Assembly: GCF_036785885.1 (NCBI RefSeq)
Contig: NC_092329.1
Span: 3,782,001-3,846,000, forward strand
Reading direction: 5' to 3'
From: Coffea arabica
Lineage: Eukaryota > Streptophyta > Magnoliopsida > Gentianales > Rubiaceae
DNA: 64,000 bases
The notes beneath the pieces were generated by a model that made no database searches, had not been told where the DNA came from, and saw only the letters and a list, made by a program, of their open reading frames with translations. Each line of letters opens with the position of its first letter. Within the stretch, counting starts at the first letter, position 1. The position numbers and the translations under genes were made by a program. This document shows, piece by piece, positions 33,067 to 45,080 of the stretch.

Positions 33067-33577
33067 TTTTTTTAAAAGTGAAGAGTTTTTTCCCCCTTCA
33101 TTTTCTAACCGGAGCCCGTTTTGGAGCATTAAACTGGTCGGTAATTGGTTAAAGACATCATGAAAAAGCTAGTGCTGAACATAGGAAAACCAAAGTTTAA
33201 TTGTACAAACAAAAAAAAAAATGTAATCGAATATAAGCTCCCATCGAATTTCAACGACGATTTTACAGGCGACTGAGACAAATTTTACACCTGCAGCACG
33301 TTACAAAATTTATATGTGGATGTTGGTTCAGAACCTAGTGCAAGATGTAATTTGAACGAGTTCCAACTTCTTCCAATGGACTTGGTGAATATATATGCCG
33401 ATCTTGTATGTTATCCAGTGAGAGATTAATCAGCAGAAAAACTTCTGTCACTCACTTTATATGTACAAGCAATTTGGAGTCAATACAACTTGAATAAAAA
33501 TGTAATCTGCCACTCACTTTATATGTACAAGCAATTTGGAGTTAATACAGCTTGTTTCACCTGAAAACAGTATACCG
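33067..33577. other. 3' UTR and downstream region of the DUF620 gene
   Basis: Contains a 62-bp tandem duplication: cactcactttatatgtacaa starts at 33449 and again at 33511, followed in both by gcaatttggagt and aataca. The duplicated unit lies about 70 bases from the DUF620 stop and is probably transcribed in its 3' UTR. Confidence 0.6.
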
Positions 33578-35916
33578 TCATCCCATCCCTTGCTCTTCTT
33601 GTTCCATCTCTTTCTTGACCTCAGCAGGGGGCAAGAAACAATCCAAGGACAAACCGCATATATTGAAGTCAATCTCTTCAATCCTCCATGTCTCCTCAAT
33701 TTTCCATTTTCGATTCAATTTGGACCCGTACCGATAAATTGTTGCATTAGTCCTTCCACTATGTGCTATGTTAATGCCTTCAACATATCTATAATCTTCC
33801 AGGAACGATTCCATGCTCGTTTCGTAGAAAACGTTATCATCCCCCTTTGCAGCCTTCATTCTCACTAGCTTTGTATCCTCGAACTTAACGAGAAGCCCTG
33901 TCCGCTGGTTAAAGTATCCCCAGATTGTGTGGTGGACGATTTCTGTGTTCGGGGTACTTTGAGCCTTGAGGATGTCTGAATTTGTCTCCAGCTTGAGCGC
34001 AAAACAATCTTCGTCGTTGATCTTCTTCTCTCCGATGCAAACCGCCTTTAGGAATAAGTTGGCTGTTGATCTGGGATCCAAGCCCTGTTCAGTGTTCACA
34101 ACCAAATCATATTCAGATTTTAAGACGATGTACTTGCCACTTTTGCCAATCGTATTTATTCTCTCCAAAATTAACTTTCAGATGTCTATGTCGGATAAAT
34201 ATAGCAACTAATTCGTTTATTTTAGCATATGCAAACTTTTATTTAGACTAGTCGAAGGCGTAAATTTGAGAATCAACTAATTCATTTAGACTAGTCGAAC
34301 GCGTAAATTTGAGAAAATTTTTTTTAATCCTCCCACCTTCTCACATCATTCGCGCCTCCAACTGTCAAGCACGGGATTTAAATCCTGAACCTGAATTTGA
34401 ATAATAGTACTTTTAAAAAAAAAAAAATGTTCTTCATGGATTGGTGGCCTCAACTAATGGATCGCCCAGCTAAACTCAGTCTCAAGTTGCAATCAGGATT
34501 TCATAGTTCTAGATGAGCCTCCCCAATCTCTAAGAGATTAATGTCCTATTTGATAAACCAATTTAACACTTAAACTTAATGAATTCAGATTTTAACGTAT
34601 CTAATGAATTCAGATTTTAACGTATTCAGATGCGTTTGATAACTAAAGATTTTAACGTGTATTGTACTAGCAGTCAAAGCGGAGTACCTGAAAGAATCTA
34701 CGAAGAGGTCTTGGGGGACCTTTTGAGGCAGTTGAAGTTGAAGATGATTGACTCCATGCCACTTTCCCATCACTTCCGGCACTTACATTGCAGCCAGAAA
34801 CAACTAATTCAAGGTACCAAAGATCAGGGTTCTTTTGCCAAAGAACGAAGCCGCCAACTTCACAACCGCGCTTAGGTTTGGCGTTTGCGTTTTGACAGTT
34901 CTCAGGCTCATCTGACGTGACCATGCTCACTTGCCCCACAGCATACATGCTATTGATTGAATTTAGTACAGCATGGCCGCCTGTTGCTGCTAAATATTGC
35001 TGTACAATATATTTTGCTGTGGAAGCTTCCTAAGAGTAGAAGTAAAAGAATTACCGATTAGGGGTGCATGGCTCGTACAAATCAAACTAATTCTTTTCTT
35101 TCTTATCAAGCATACATAAATTGGCTCCCTAGATATTATGGGAAAACAAGTCATTTATTAGTGCATTTGTTTGTTTTGTAGAACAGGTCATGGAACATAG
35201 AGGAGAGCAGAATATTACGACATACTATCCAACCATTCGCTTTGGATCCTTGTAAAAGGGTGCCCCGTGCATCAATATCTTTCAATTTGCAAATCTTCGT
35301 TCAGAGGTAAAATAGTCCAGAAAGTAAAATGCAGTTTAGACCACACGACTCTTCCACCTAATTTATCATTCAAAAGGAAAAAAAAAAAAGAAATATAAAG
35401 AACAAATAACACGACAGGAAATGATCAACACAACTTTTCCTGCGGAATTTATTATACCTTACGAAATTCATCTATTCCACAGAAAAAAAAACCATAAAAT
35501 TGGCTAAATTAAGAACTATATTGGAAAAACAAAATGCATAAGGTATTATATGTGGAAATCTTTTCTTTAAACAACTGTAGATAAAGAGATGCATGGAGTT
35601 TGTTAGGCCTTACGATGGAACCATCCTTAATAGGCAAAATGATTGCGTGGTCAAGCTGAGCCTGGAAAGGAATGAAAGCTGAGCCAACGAGTTTTAACAG
35701 TAACGTGAAATGATCATTTCTTGAAGCAGCGGTGGTATATGCAGACTGCTTATCCAATCGCTGAGCCTTCATCAGGTTCCGCATATTCTGCCATCTGTGG
35801 GCTGCAGTGCTCCCCATCTTTGTGAACATTTCTTCCGGGATGGGCACTTCCAATACCGTATCAAGCCCATCTTCTTTGTCAAGATTGGGACACAATTTCC
35901 TCATAGAAGTTACCAT
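33578..35916 (-). CDS. DUF620 family protein, 383 aa
   Basis: Exons 35916-35614, 35029-34688 and 34084-33578 join in phase 0. Exon 1 has MRKLCPNLDKEDGLDTVLEVP, the characteristic start of the family. Exon 2 has KYIVQQYLAATGGHAVLNSI, MYAVGQVSM, GGFVLWQKNPDLWYLELVVSG and RPLRRFFQ. Exon 3 has GLDPRSTANLF, HHTIWGYFNQRTGLLVKFED and ETSMESFLEDYRYVEGI, with IYRYG near the end. These blocks define the plant-specific DUF620 family. The TGG-rich centre resembles a beta-barrel lipid-binding fold in some predictions I recall, but the role is unknown. At 383 residues it is shorter than many relatives, mainly in the spacer between exon 1 and exon 2 blocks. Confidence 0.88.
34225..34645. repeat. short duplicated segments within DUF620 intron 2
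   Basis: A 44-bp unit containing tttagactagtcgaa and gcgtaaatttgaga occurs at about 34240 and 34285. Further on, aatgaattcagattttaacg occurs twice in succession near 34578 and 34602; this belongs to a dispersed sequence also seen near 46835-46925 (acttaaact.aatgaattca), probably remnants of a small DNA transposon. Confidence 0.55.
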
Positions 35917-38260
35917 GTATCCGGCTCCAGGACAAAAAAATAAGATGCTCAGAATGGTTGTTTATCGTTGAAGAAGGAACTGAAAGGATTGAAGGATGCC
36001 TTTCTTTTTCTTACCAAACTTTCTCTGTCTCGAATTGTTGTTTGTTTGGATGAATTTCTGTGGGATCAAAATTGGAAAATCGGGGAATTTTGAAAAGTGA
36101 GAGGAGGTGACATTCTCTTTTGTTTCCCTTTTTTATTTCTTGCCTAAGGTGCACCTTAGTTGTAGCAATCGCGTTGGCACAATATTGGGGGCTTGAATTT
36201 GTTGATTCATTTACTGTAGTTTAAGAGAAAACCCATATTTAATTCAAATTATATTATTTGGATACTTTAATTCAGACTATGAAAAATTTACATATAATTT
36301 TTGAAATTATAGGAGGGTTACGCAGAAAAGCGCTAAATTGCAAGGAGGTAATGTGTAATTATCCTAAGAAGTAGTAGTTGATTCAAGGACCTCAATGTTA
36401 ATCCCTTTCCAACACAAATTATTGAAAGTGATCTGACTTCTTATGGACTTCAAACTTCGCGTCACTGATGGACCGTTTCTCAACTTTTTTCTTTTATTTA
36501 TGAATGTTCCTCAACCTTTTGAAGTAAAAAATAAAAATGATTCCATCTGTTTGGTTTGCTCTTTGATGTAATATATGCAGACAGAATTTTTACCAAGGGA
36601 GATATTTTTGTTTGGATTGGCCATGTTTTCAAAAACAAGTTTTTCAAATACAATGCTACAGTAATATACAATAATTCAAAAAACATCTCATTCATACAAT
36701 ATATCAAATATTTCAAACAAATTTTATAGTACAATTTTTTCATATACACTGCTACAATAAAGTTTTTCAAAAACACCCTAAAAAACAGTTAATTCAAACG
36801 AAAAATCTTAAATTGTGGCAATTTGGAAGAATATTTGAATTTCCTTTTAATATTAGATGCGCCGGTTATATTCAAACTCTAGAATTGTTTGTATGCAATT
36901 AGCTTAACTGAATCAACCATTGCACCAAGTCTTTGACAAAAAATAATGTTGAAAATAATGTTAAATTACTAAGAATTTTGGCAAAGTAATAATGTTGACC
37001 ATAATGTTACATAATTTACGTTGAGAAACACACAAGTAAAGGTAAATTGCTACCGAAACCGACCCTGTGTTCCTTCATTTTTACCGGGGGATCATTCAAA
37101 TGGAAACTACTAGACTGGACGATGAAGAGTACAAAACTCATATTTTCTTAAGTGTGATATATTCATTCGCAATTTATTAGTTAATTTACTATTCTTATAT
37201 CAATACTCGCAAGTCAAAGGGCAGAAGATCACCACAGGATTAATTTGATAGAGCCGGGAAGCATCAGCCAATTGAACGAGATTCAAAAACCAAGTCTACA
37301 TGCATGCTTTGCTGAATTCTGGACGATTGGGATCAAAGAATCAAGAAACTGTTAAACTAAACAACTTCATGATATCGAGTTTCTATTTCATTGGTTTATA
37401 TCACTCTAAAAACGCTTAATTCTATAAATGGTTATTTTACTTGGTCAAAACCAAGCGTTAATTAGTTTGATCCATTGCGTGTGAACGGTAGTCTGTGACT
37501 TGGGAAATAAATTATCAGAACATCGTAATTAGCTTCAAAAGACTGGATTTATTCGCCTTTGGCAGCACCGATAATCCCATGCAATGATGGAGTTTTGCAA
37601 CATATATGTATGTTTTAGGGGCCAAAAAAAATAATGGTTGGACTGATATGGTTAACCCTCCATGAAACCACAAAAACCGACAAAGGCCAAAACAGGGAGT
37701 CAGGAACTCTCTCGCTTTCCAGGCAAGATGCAAAGCGACATCAAAGGAATAAAGCACCTCTTTTCCCATACCCATTGCCTGAATTTATATGGTGGCGTGT
37801 TTCTTTCCCCACTGCCTGTTTAACCTTAGCTCTTCGGACTCAGGGCAGCAACGATCTTACAGCCAATGTCGTGAAGTACAATTTTTTTTTGTTGAAAAAA
37901 AAAAAAAACCTTGATGTGCTATTGTAACGAAAGAGTGTGTTGAAAACAAAATGTTCAATTTATAATTTGGTAAAGGGTAGAAGAAACTTTGCTGGAAGAT
38001 AGACAATGATAAACTCATCTAAATCATCTACGTACAAAATAATTATCGCTATTATCGTATGGTTTACTGCTAATACACAAAATTCAGGGTAATGATATTC
38101 CCCAAGCGTATATTCGAGAAGAAATGGAGACCTACAAGTTGTAACTCATAAATAGTTAATAATGAGTTACAATTTGCTCACAAAATGTTACACCATTCAA
38201 GAATTTAGTTGTAATGATAATTGTTGCTATTCTCTTTTTTTCAGTACCACCGTTTCTGTC

Positions 38261-38531
38261 TCCTTTTTTTTTTTTTTTGTCACTTGTCATCCATCTACAT
38301 CTATACCTACTCCTAGTCCTAATTTAGTCTATATTAGGGGGTGATCCAACAGGATCACGAGGAACCGATGGGGACTAAAGCACCATCGGACTATACGGGT
38401 GCACAGTACCCACATGAATCTTAAGAAAAATCACATTAAGGGACAACTTTTTGATGGGAGGCAGGGATCAAACCCTTGACATCACACCCCACACTAAAAG
38501 TGGTGGCCAACTCCACTAAAGGGAGTTGGTT
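38261..38531 (-). mobile_element. tRNA-derived SINE with target-site duplication, about 270 bp
   Basis: On the minus strand it starts AACCAACTCCCTTTAGTGG, has an A-box-like TTTAGTGGAGTTGG, a B box GGTTTGATCCC, a unique body and a poly(A) tail (T-run at 38264-38278 on the plus strand). It is flanked by GTTTCTGTC at 38252-38260 and 38532-38540, a 9-bp target-site duplication. Reverse transcription by a host LINE is the known mechanism. Confidence 0.75.
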
Positions 38532-39498
38532 GTTTCTGTCCCTTTCTCGTTCTCGTTACTTTGCTTATTTGCTATAACCTTTGTAAGGGACGAGCGCTCC
38601 TGCCTCCCCATCTCCCTTCTCTGCGAACCACATTGCCCGCTGGCCACAGCCAAAGTGCAGCCTCAGCCGTGGCCCCGTCAGTATGCAAAAACGCGTGCAA
38701 ACCGATCCAAAACTTTTAGGATTTTGGGTTTCGCACACGTTTTGTCAACCAATTACAAGTATAGGAATGCGCAGGTTGTCCCATTCAATTATTTCAACCA
38801 GCATTAAAGTATATACTCTCCGCTACAGCTGATTTATTTGTGGTTCTTGGGGTGTAGCGATCAACTATTCTGCGTACGGCTGGTCACAGGCTTTGCAGGT
38901 TTTCAATAATGATTATGACATTCACAATAGCCTCATAATGATTATCAACTCCTATTGGTTATTGGTTATGAACATTATTCCGTATGCCTCATAAATAATC
39001 TACAATATCTTGCCTTCAGGCCCGATTTGCAACCCCCACGAATGCACACCGCAAAAAATGATCAGCAATTTGCGCTGTATTTTACCTAGCTACAGGCAGT
39101 TGTATGTAATACCCTCTTGACCAAACTAATTTGATACTCCATATATTACTGCTTTATGACCTTGAGTCCTTGACCAGTACAAAAAATTTATGACTTTTTC
39201 AAGCTGAACCTGTAAGCAATTGCAGCCCTCCAAGGTGTCTCTTCTATAATCAAGACAGGTGCAGCTCTTAGCATCTTTCCCATATTGTCATTAATCTGGT
39301 CTGCCTTTTCTTCACAAGAATCACAACAATGACGCAGAAGGAATTAACTGTACCTTTCCTTTACGGACTACATGATGGCATCACTTAGATACGGTCACTA
39401 GCAAACATCCAGCGATTTGGAATTAGCCAACGCCCTCCTAATTCTGAATTATATAAACTCCCAACGGCCGGCAGCCCCTTCATTTCCCTTACCGTACA

Positions 39499-39506
39499 TA
39501 TATAAA
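39499..39506 (+). promoter_or_regulatory. TATA box of the OVATE family gene
   Basis: TATATAAA lies 72 bases before the ATG, a normal distance for a short plant 5' UTR. Confidence 0.6.
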
Positions 39507-39577
39507 GAATAGGCACCCTCGTGTTTCAACCTCAAATAAACCAACTTTTCTTCTCTGCCAGCTAAAAGGTGAGCAAC

Positions 39578-40609
39578 ATGACTAAACCGTTCAAACTTCG
39601 ACTCCATCTTCCCTCTTTCCAACTTTGTCGTTCCAGAAAGTCTTCTACCAATTCGGCAAATAGCCCTTCGCCGGTGACTCGTGCATTTACTTCTACGACT
39701 CCCAAAGCGTTTGACATTGCGTACCCGTCACCAGCACCGCCACCATCCACACCAATTCACCTCTTCTGCAAGCGCAACATTTCGTCCAAAATCCTACCAA
39801 TTAGCTTGGAAACTATAGAGCCACTGCCATGTACCAATACCCATGCTGAATCTTCATGCAACGTGGAATCACCTGGTTACAGGCACAACAACAGTTTGCA
39901 GAAACTGTACAATTCTCCAGAGGCTTCGGATGAGTTTGACCAGAGTGCGTGGCCCTTTGCTTCTTTTAATGCAGAAAACAGTAACAACGAGGGAAACCAC
40001 CGGGTAAAGGATCAATCAGCTGCAACCAGTTTTAGTGTGAGCATTTCATCAGCTGATAGTGGTTGGTTCAGTAGTGAAGAGGGCGATGATCCTAATGATG
40101 AAAGTGAGGGCCTACTTTCAACTTGTTCAAGCTTGGAATCTTCTTGTGATTTTGGTCATCCAGTGAAAACCCCGAGTACTCGGAAGCCCAAAAATGGAAA
40201 TGTAACAAGAAAGAGGAAGAAAAATGGGAAAGTAAGGAAGTTGAAACGTTATGTTTCAAATACTTGGAAAGACGGTGAGAAAATAAAACTGGCAACAACA
40301 TCCACAATGCCGCCGCTGGAAAGTGATTCATCTGCAACGAAGACGGTTTTGGGGCGGCTACTTCCTTGCGGGGTGGATGGAAAGGTGAACGAGAGCTATG
40401 CAATTGTGAAGAAATCGGCAGATCCATTTGATGATTTTAAGATGTCAATGTTGGAAATGATACTAGAGAAAGAAATGTCTGAACCCGAGGAATTGGAGAA
40501 ATTGTTAATGTGTTTTTTGTCACTGAATTCAAAGGAACATCATGGGGTTATTGTGGCAGCTTTCACTGAGGTGTGGGAGGAATTATTTTCTTCCGATTCC
40601 AAGCCTTAA
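39578..40609 (+). CDS. OVATE family protein (transcriptional repressor), 343 aa
   Basis: Intronless, as is typical of the family. I start at the ATG at 39578; the frame also runs through a GTG nine bases earlier. The first 230 residues are low complexity and Ser/Thr/Pro-rich with a basic nuclear-localisation-like stretch (TRKRKKNGKVRKLKR, about 208-222). The OVATE domain (DUF623) occupies about 277-337: SYAIVKKSADPFDDFKMSM, EMILEKEM, EELEKLLMCFLSLN and FTEVWEELF. Such proteins repress transcription, interact with TALE homeodomain proteins and influence fruit and organ shape. Confidence 0.9.
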   Translation: MTKPFKLRLHLPSFQLCRSRKSSTNSANSPSPVTRAFTSTTPKAFDIAYPSPAPPPSTPIHLFCKRNISSKILPISLETIEPLPCTNTHAESSCNVESPGYRHNNSLQKLYNSPEASDEFDQSAWPFASFNAENSNNEGNHRVKDQSAATSFSVSISSADSGWFSSEEGDDPNDESEGLLSTCSSLESSCDFGHPVKTPSTRKPKNGNVTRKRKKNGKVRKLKRYVSNTWKDGEKIKLATTSTMPPLESDSSATKTVLGRLLPCGVDGKVNESYAIVKKSADPFDDFKMSMLEMILEKEMSEPEELEKLLMCFLSLNSKEHHGVIVAAFTEVWEELFSSDSKP

Positions 40610-41370
40610 AATTCTTCAGGTTGAAAAGGTGGAGAGATCGACAGTTCATCAGCTCTACTTTTGACTTCCCTCATTACAATATACATATTATCTCTGTAAA
40701 AGTGTTTTGAATTAATTCATTTCTACCAAGGCTTGTTTTTGAATCCCTTGAATATCAAAATTGAAAAGAAACACAAAGTGTTGTAAATCAAAACTTGTAC
40801 CAAGGCGTTTCTCTTTTACATACTATTTGCTAAGGGGAGGGAGGGCAATTTGCAGTTTCCCAAACAAACGCCACTTCCTTTTTTAATACAAATATCGGGC
40901 TTTATTTTATCTGTTTAAGAGCTGACTCAGTTCTTCCTAATTCGACCAAAGTTTCAACTCTAACAATGCCTGCAACTTTTTTCAGCATTTGCTTTAATAT
41001 TTCTTGCAATAAATCCACTTGTTTATGCATAATGTCGAAATGCACTTTTCTGCAGGAAAACGACCTCTGATCACCTTATGCAAATGAATCACACTCTATG
41101 CTGAAGCATTTTTCTTTTTTAAAAATCTTCCAATGATACAACAGTAAATGCCTATGCAAATGAATTACACTCTGCACTCAAGAATTTTTCTTTTTCTTAA
41201 GATATCTTTCAATGATACATCAGCAAATGTCGTCATCCGAGTAAGCAACCAAGAAAAGCTCTGTGGAGAAAACTTAATACTCTGACCTAAACAAAGCCCC
41301 AAAATGTACATAATCCTGTTTCCCAGGTCCCCTACAGGAAATACCATGTATTCCTTCCAAATCATGTGGT
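40610..41370. other. convergent 3' region between OVATE and the coiled-coil gene
   Basis: Contains 3' UTRs of both genes. A 76-bp tandem duplication is present: atgcaaatgaat.acactct starts at 41078 and again at 41154, each followed by a tttttcttttt stretch and caatgataca.cag. The copies have diverged by around 20 percent by eye. Confidence 0.6.
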
Positions 41371-44300
41371 TCAATCTTCCTGATTTTCGTTACCGGAAGC
41401 CATGCCATTCTCAAAAAACTTCACATGACAGAGCATGCCACCAGCTTCATCAGCAAACGAAATCCTTTTCCTCTCCCTCTGAACCACGTCAGCAGAAGCA
41501 GGAGTGGTACATTTTTGTGTCAAACTCTACAAGAGAACAAAATGCACATCTCATTAAAGCAAAATTAGTTAGGTATTGTTACAGCACTATGGCACCAATT
41601 ACAAATGCAATACCCCTGTATCAACTCCTTGTATCAAGACTTGAATAAAGGGTACTAACCATGATCTTACAGAAACGATTACAGTCCCTTCCCATAATGG
41701 ATAACCACTTCCTTGCTGATTCTTCAGCTTTTGTTGCATTTGTGATGGCATTTTTTACCTGCTAGCGGCAAAAAGAAAATTATACCAAGAATTTTACCAG
41801 TTTGCTTTGAATGAGGAAGTTTATGTAGAATGCCAACATTATGATGATCATGGCCAAATAAACTTCAAACAAAAAATAAACTGCAACCACCCTCTAACCC
41901 AAGACCAACAGAGTTAATTAAAGAGTATCGGCTGTTTGCATGTATAACATATTTTCAGAATTAAAAAAATTGCAATTTACTTAGTGTGATAACTGAGCAA
42001 TTGCTTTCAACTTCAAATCCATTTGCTAGAGTCCTGACACACCATCCCCGGAAATGAAAATGAGGAAATAAGACGGTAGTAGATGCAACAGAAGTTGTAA
42101 AGAAAATGACTGGAAATATTGCATTTTCCAGAAGGCATGCAAATGCAAGTAATTTTTCAGTAGGATCCATTAAACTCAAAAAGAAAAGATAGAAAAATGC
42201 ACATTTGCAGTGGGCATACCTCATCAGCATCATTCTTTAAGGAGACATTTCGGTATGCCTCAAAGAGCAATTTTTCTTCAACAATTTCCTTCATGGACTT
42301 CAACTCACTCATGAGCTTCGTTGCAAGAGACTCAATGTCATGCATCTGCCTCCGTGAAAAAGCAATAGCACTTTCAGAACAACCTTGAACTGAAGTGCAT
42401 CCAGTGGTAACTCTAGGTAGGGAACGAGAAAGACGAGGACCTTCAAGATTGCCTTTAGGTGGAGAGGTTCTCTCACGTTTTGTTTTTCCTTTTACCTGTG
42501 AGGGGCTTAAGATGAATTTTGTCCTACTAACTGCAACCGGTCCCTTGGGGATTTTAGATGCATTATCATGCTTATCTGATCCCTCACAAAAGGGCAAGGC
42601 TTCAGTTTGCTTTGAAGTGCATAGGTTCTCCTTGCAATCTAAAACCATAGAAAGCCAAGAAAAGAGTGGTCAGGAAACAGCAGGTTCAATTAGTAATTCC
42701 TCCAGAAGCAAAGCAGGAATTAAACAATAACCGAATCTGAAACTTCAGATCAAAAGTTTGAGATGGAACTATATATTCAGATACTCATAGAAGAGCAATA
42801 ACAAAATTCCACATGAGAAAGATAAGCAGAACAATCATATCAATGTTTTGAAGTTACATAGTACATTTAGATTGTTTGTCAGTGTACACTTCCTTTCTAG
42901 CATCAACTTAAACTCGTATAAATATACACGCATTTAGTATTGTAAAAATTGTGACTGATGCATGCAAAAGCATGAAATAAGTAGTTTCTACTCTGCATGC
43001 AAAACTGTGGTAGATATGATATTGAAATGCACCATTGGGTTCTACGGCTATATAATCTGAGTCACTATTGGGCTGTTGCATTGCAGAAATAGGAAACAAT
43101 GGCTATTTGTGGCCAGCTCCTCCCAATCATCTTTCTAATCTTAGACACGACTAAAAGGCATCTTGCATGTACAAGTCTACATTTATGACTCTCCGCCAAT
43201 CCAGGAATGTGGAGATATACATTTAAAACCATGTCTTAAAAGAAAATGTTTACCTTCAGACTTAATAATGCATCCAAATGCAATTTCAGTGATGGAAAAG
43301 GAAACAAGAGAGTAGCATTGAATATGTGCTGAAAACCCAGGAATGTACAGTATATATGACTTACCCTGAAGGTCTGTACCATAACTTGATTCTGTGGAAT
43401 TCATAGCTAGACAGTAGCGTTCTTGAGATGTAGGAGAGACGACCTGCAGTGTGCTTGACGTTAAGTTTAAGCTACTTGCATCAGGTTAAAAAAATAATAA
43501 ATGGCCATCAACCAAAAATGTATATTCCTGACCTTCCGTGTTGAAAGTAGTCTCCCAGGAGTTGGAACCGGTGCTGACAGTGAGTGCGTTTCCTCAAAAG
43601 CACAGTTTTGGTTCCATGAAGAGTATTCCCTTTCTGAATGAACTTTTGTAGATATTGGAGTTTTCTTCTCCTCATCAGAAGATAACTCATGTTCCAATAA
43701 ACCCATATGATTCTCGCTATTCAAATTGTTGTTTACTATATCAATGATGTTACCTTTCAGTTGTTGCTTTTCCTCAGTTTTACCATCTTGTGAGGAAAGT
43801 AACTCCTCTTCAGTACTTGAGCAGGGATGGGGCCCCCAAGATGAGCTACAAGTTCTATGAGGGCTACCTAATGTAGCAATTTGCTGATTTGTAGTCAATT
43901 TCTTGTTTAATGTACCCTGTAACAGGCAAGACTCACCACCGTAGCAAGGTTCCTTTTTGCCAGTGCTATCGTCAACCACCAATTCAGGAACTTGAACTAC
44001 AGGCTTACTGCTCTGCACTGAGAACTCATGCAGATGACAACTTCCGGAGCAACCATTCACATCTGAACTTTGATCTTTGCCATGCGAAATTGTTTCGAGA
44101 GGCTGCTCTATCTGTCCCTCTCTCCCAAATTCTGAACTAGGCATATCCAGAAACTGATGGTGCCTTTCCTCTTGATTGCTCACATCCATAAGATCTTCAA
44201 AACTGGGTACGAGAACACAAAGAGGCTCAACATACTCCAGATGGTCATAGGAAACTTGATTAAGAGCACAGCTTTGGTATTGTTCTCCATCTAGATCTGG

Positions 44301-45080
44301 CTCCAACCTTCGGCATTCAACTCTCCCACTGTTTCCATCATTTATAACTTCAATGATGTTTGATTCATAAGTGGGATTGACAGTGAAGGTTTCATCAACA
44401 AAGGGGGTACTGTTTTGGCATCCTTCAAGTTCAGGTTCTGGAACCTCTGTCTTAACATGAGTGACTGAATGCAAACCCCCATGAAATTGCACTGAACTTT
44501 CAGGATCCAGACCTTGTTCAGACTTTATTTTAAAAACAGAAAGTTCAGAAGATTCGGAACTACTTCTTATACACTTTTTTTTAGCCTTTGGAGACTTCAT
44601 TTTCAAGCTACTTAGGGGGACCTTGAGGTCAGATTCATCATCCTCCCGCTCCAGTTTTGTGTGAACATGTTGAGGATTCAAACCAACAGAAACGGAACGT
44701 CTTCTCTTCTTCACTTTGCACTTCTGCTTAAGTTGTTTCAGTGTCATTTTTACAAAAATATCGTCATCTGAATCATTGCCAGTTTCACCATCACTGATAG
44801 AGCAAACAGCTTCATTTCTTGCAGGGTGAACCTCCAGCAAACTTCGGACTGCCAGTGGCAGACATTGGCTCTCAATCTTGACCCTGTCACTGCTAAGCCC
44901 TGAACCTGACTGCAGAAAACTGTGTGAAGTAGTTCTCATCTCTCCAGTGTTGTAAATGTCATTTAATTTCTTGAACATGAGGGCCGGCTTGCCACAGGAA
45001 TTAACATTGCAGAGTTTTGAAACCAAATTGCCCTTTATAGCATTGATGAAATGTAGATTGCTGCAGCTCCTCCTCTGCAT
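41371..45080 (-). CDS. uncharacterised plant protein, probably nuclear, 766 aa
   Basis: Exons 45080-43533, 43443-43365, 42638-42220, 41758-41660 and 41526-41371 join in frame. I do not recognise a named family. Residues about 85-145 hold an acidic patch (DGETGNDSDDD), a Lys-rich helix (TLKQLKQKCKVKKRRR) that may be a nuclear signal, and further SP-K motifs (MKSPKAKKKC). The middle 350 residues are acidic and low complexity. The C-terminal 180 residues look ordered and helical: IESLATKLMSELKSMKEIVEEK, then NAITNATKAEESARKWLSIMGRDC, then RERKRISFADEAGG. The last block resembles an RVxF-type phosphatase-docking sequence (KRISFAD), an inference from pattern only. The fourth exon has a tandem acceptor (tagcag). 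Confidence 0.7.

Larger units (their letters stand above)
35917..39577. other. intergenic spacer between DUF620 and OVATE genes
   Basis: Begins with the probable DUF620 promoter. A fragment at about 36295-36367 (ggagg, ggaggtaatgtgtaattatcct) resembles one end of the MITE family at 31-33 kb. A possible MITE with ends like TTTGGATTGG and internal TACAGTAA lies at about 36595-36790. A SINE is annotated at 38261-38531. No protein gene is recognisable. Confidence 0.4.

Noticed and set aside
38526-38807. 93-codon plus-strand frame after the SINE
   Set aside because: Starts in the SINE flank and has no similarity or gene context.
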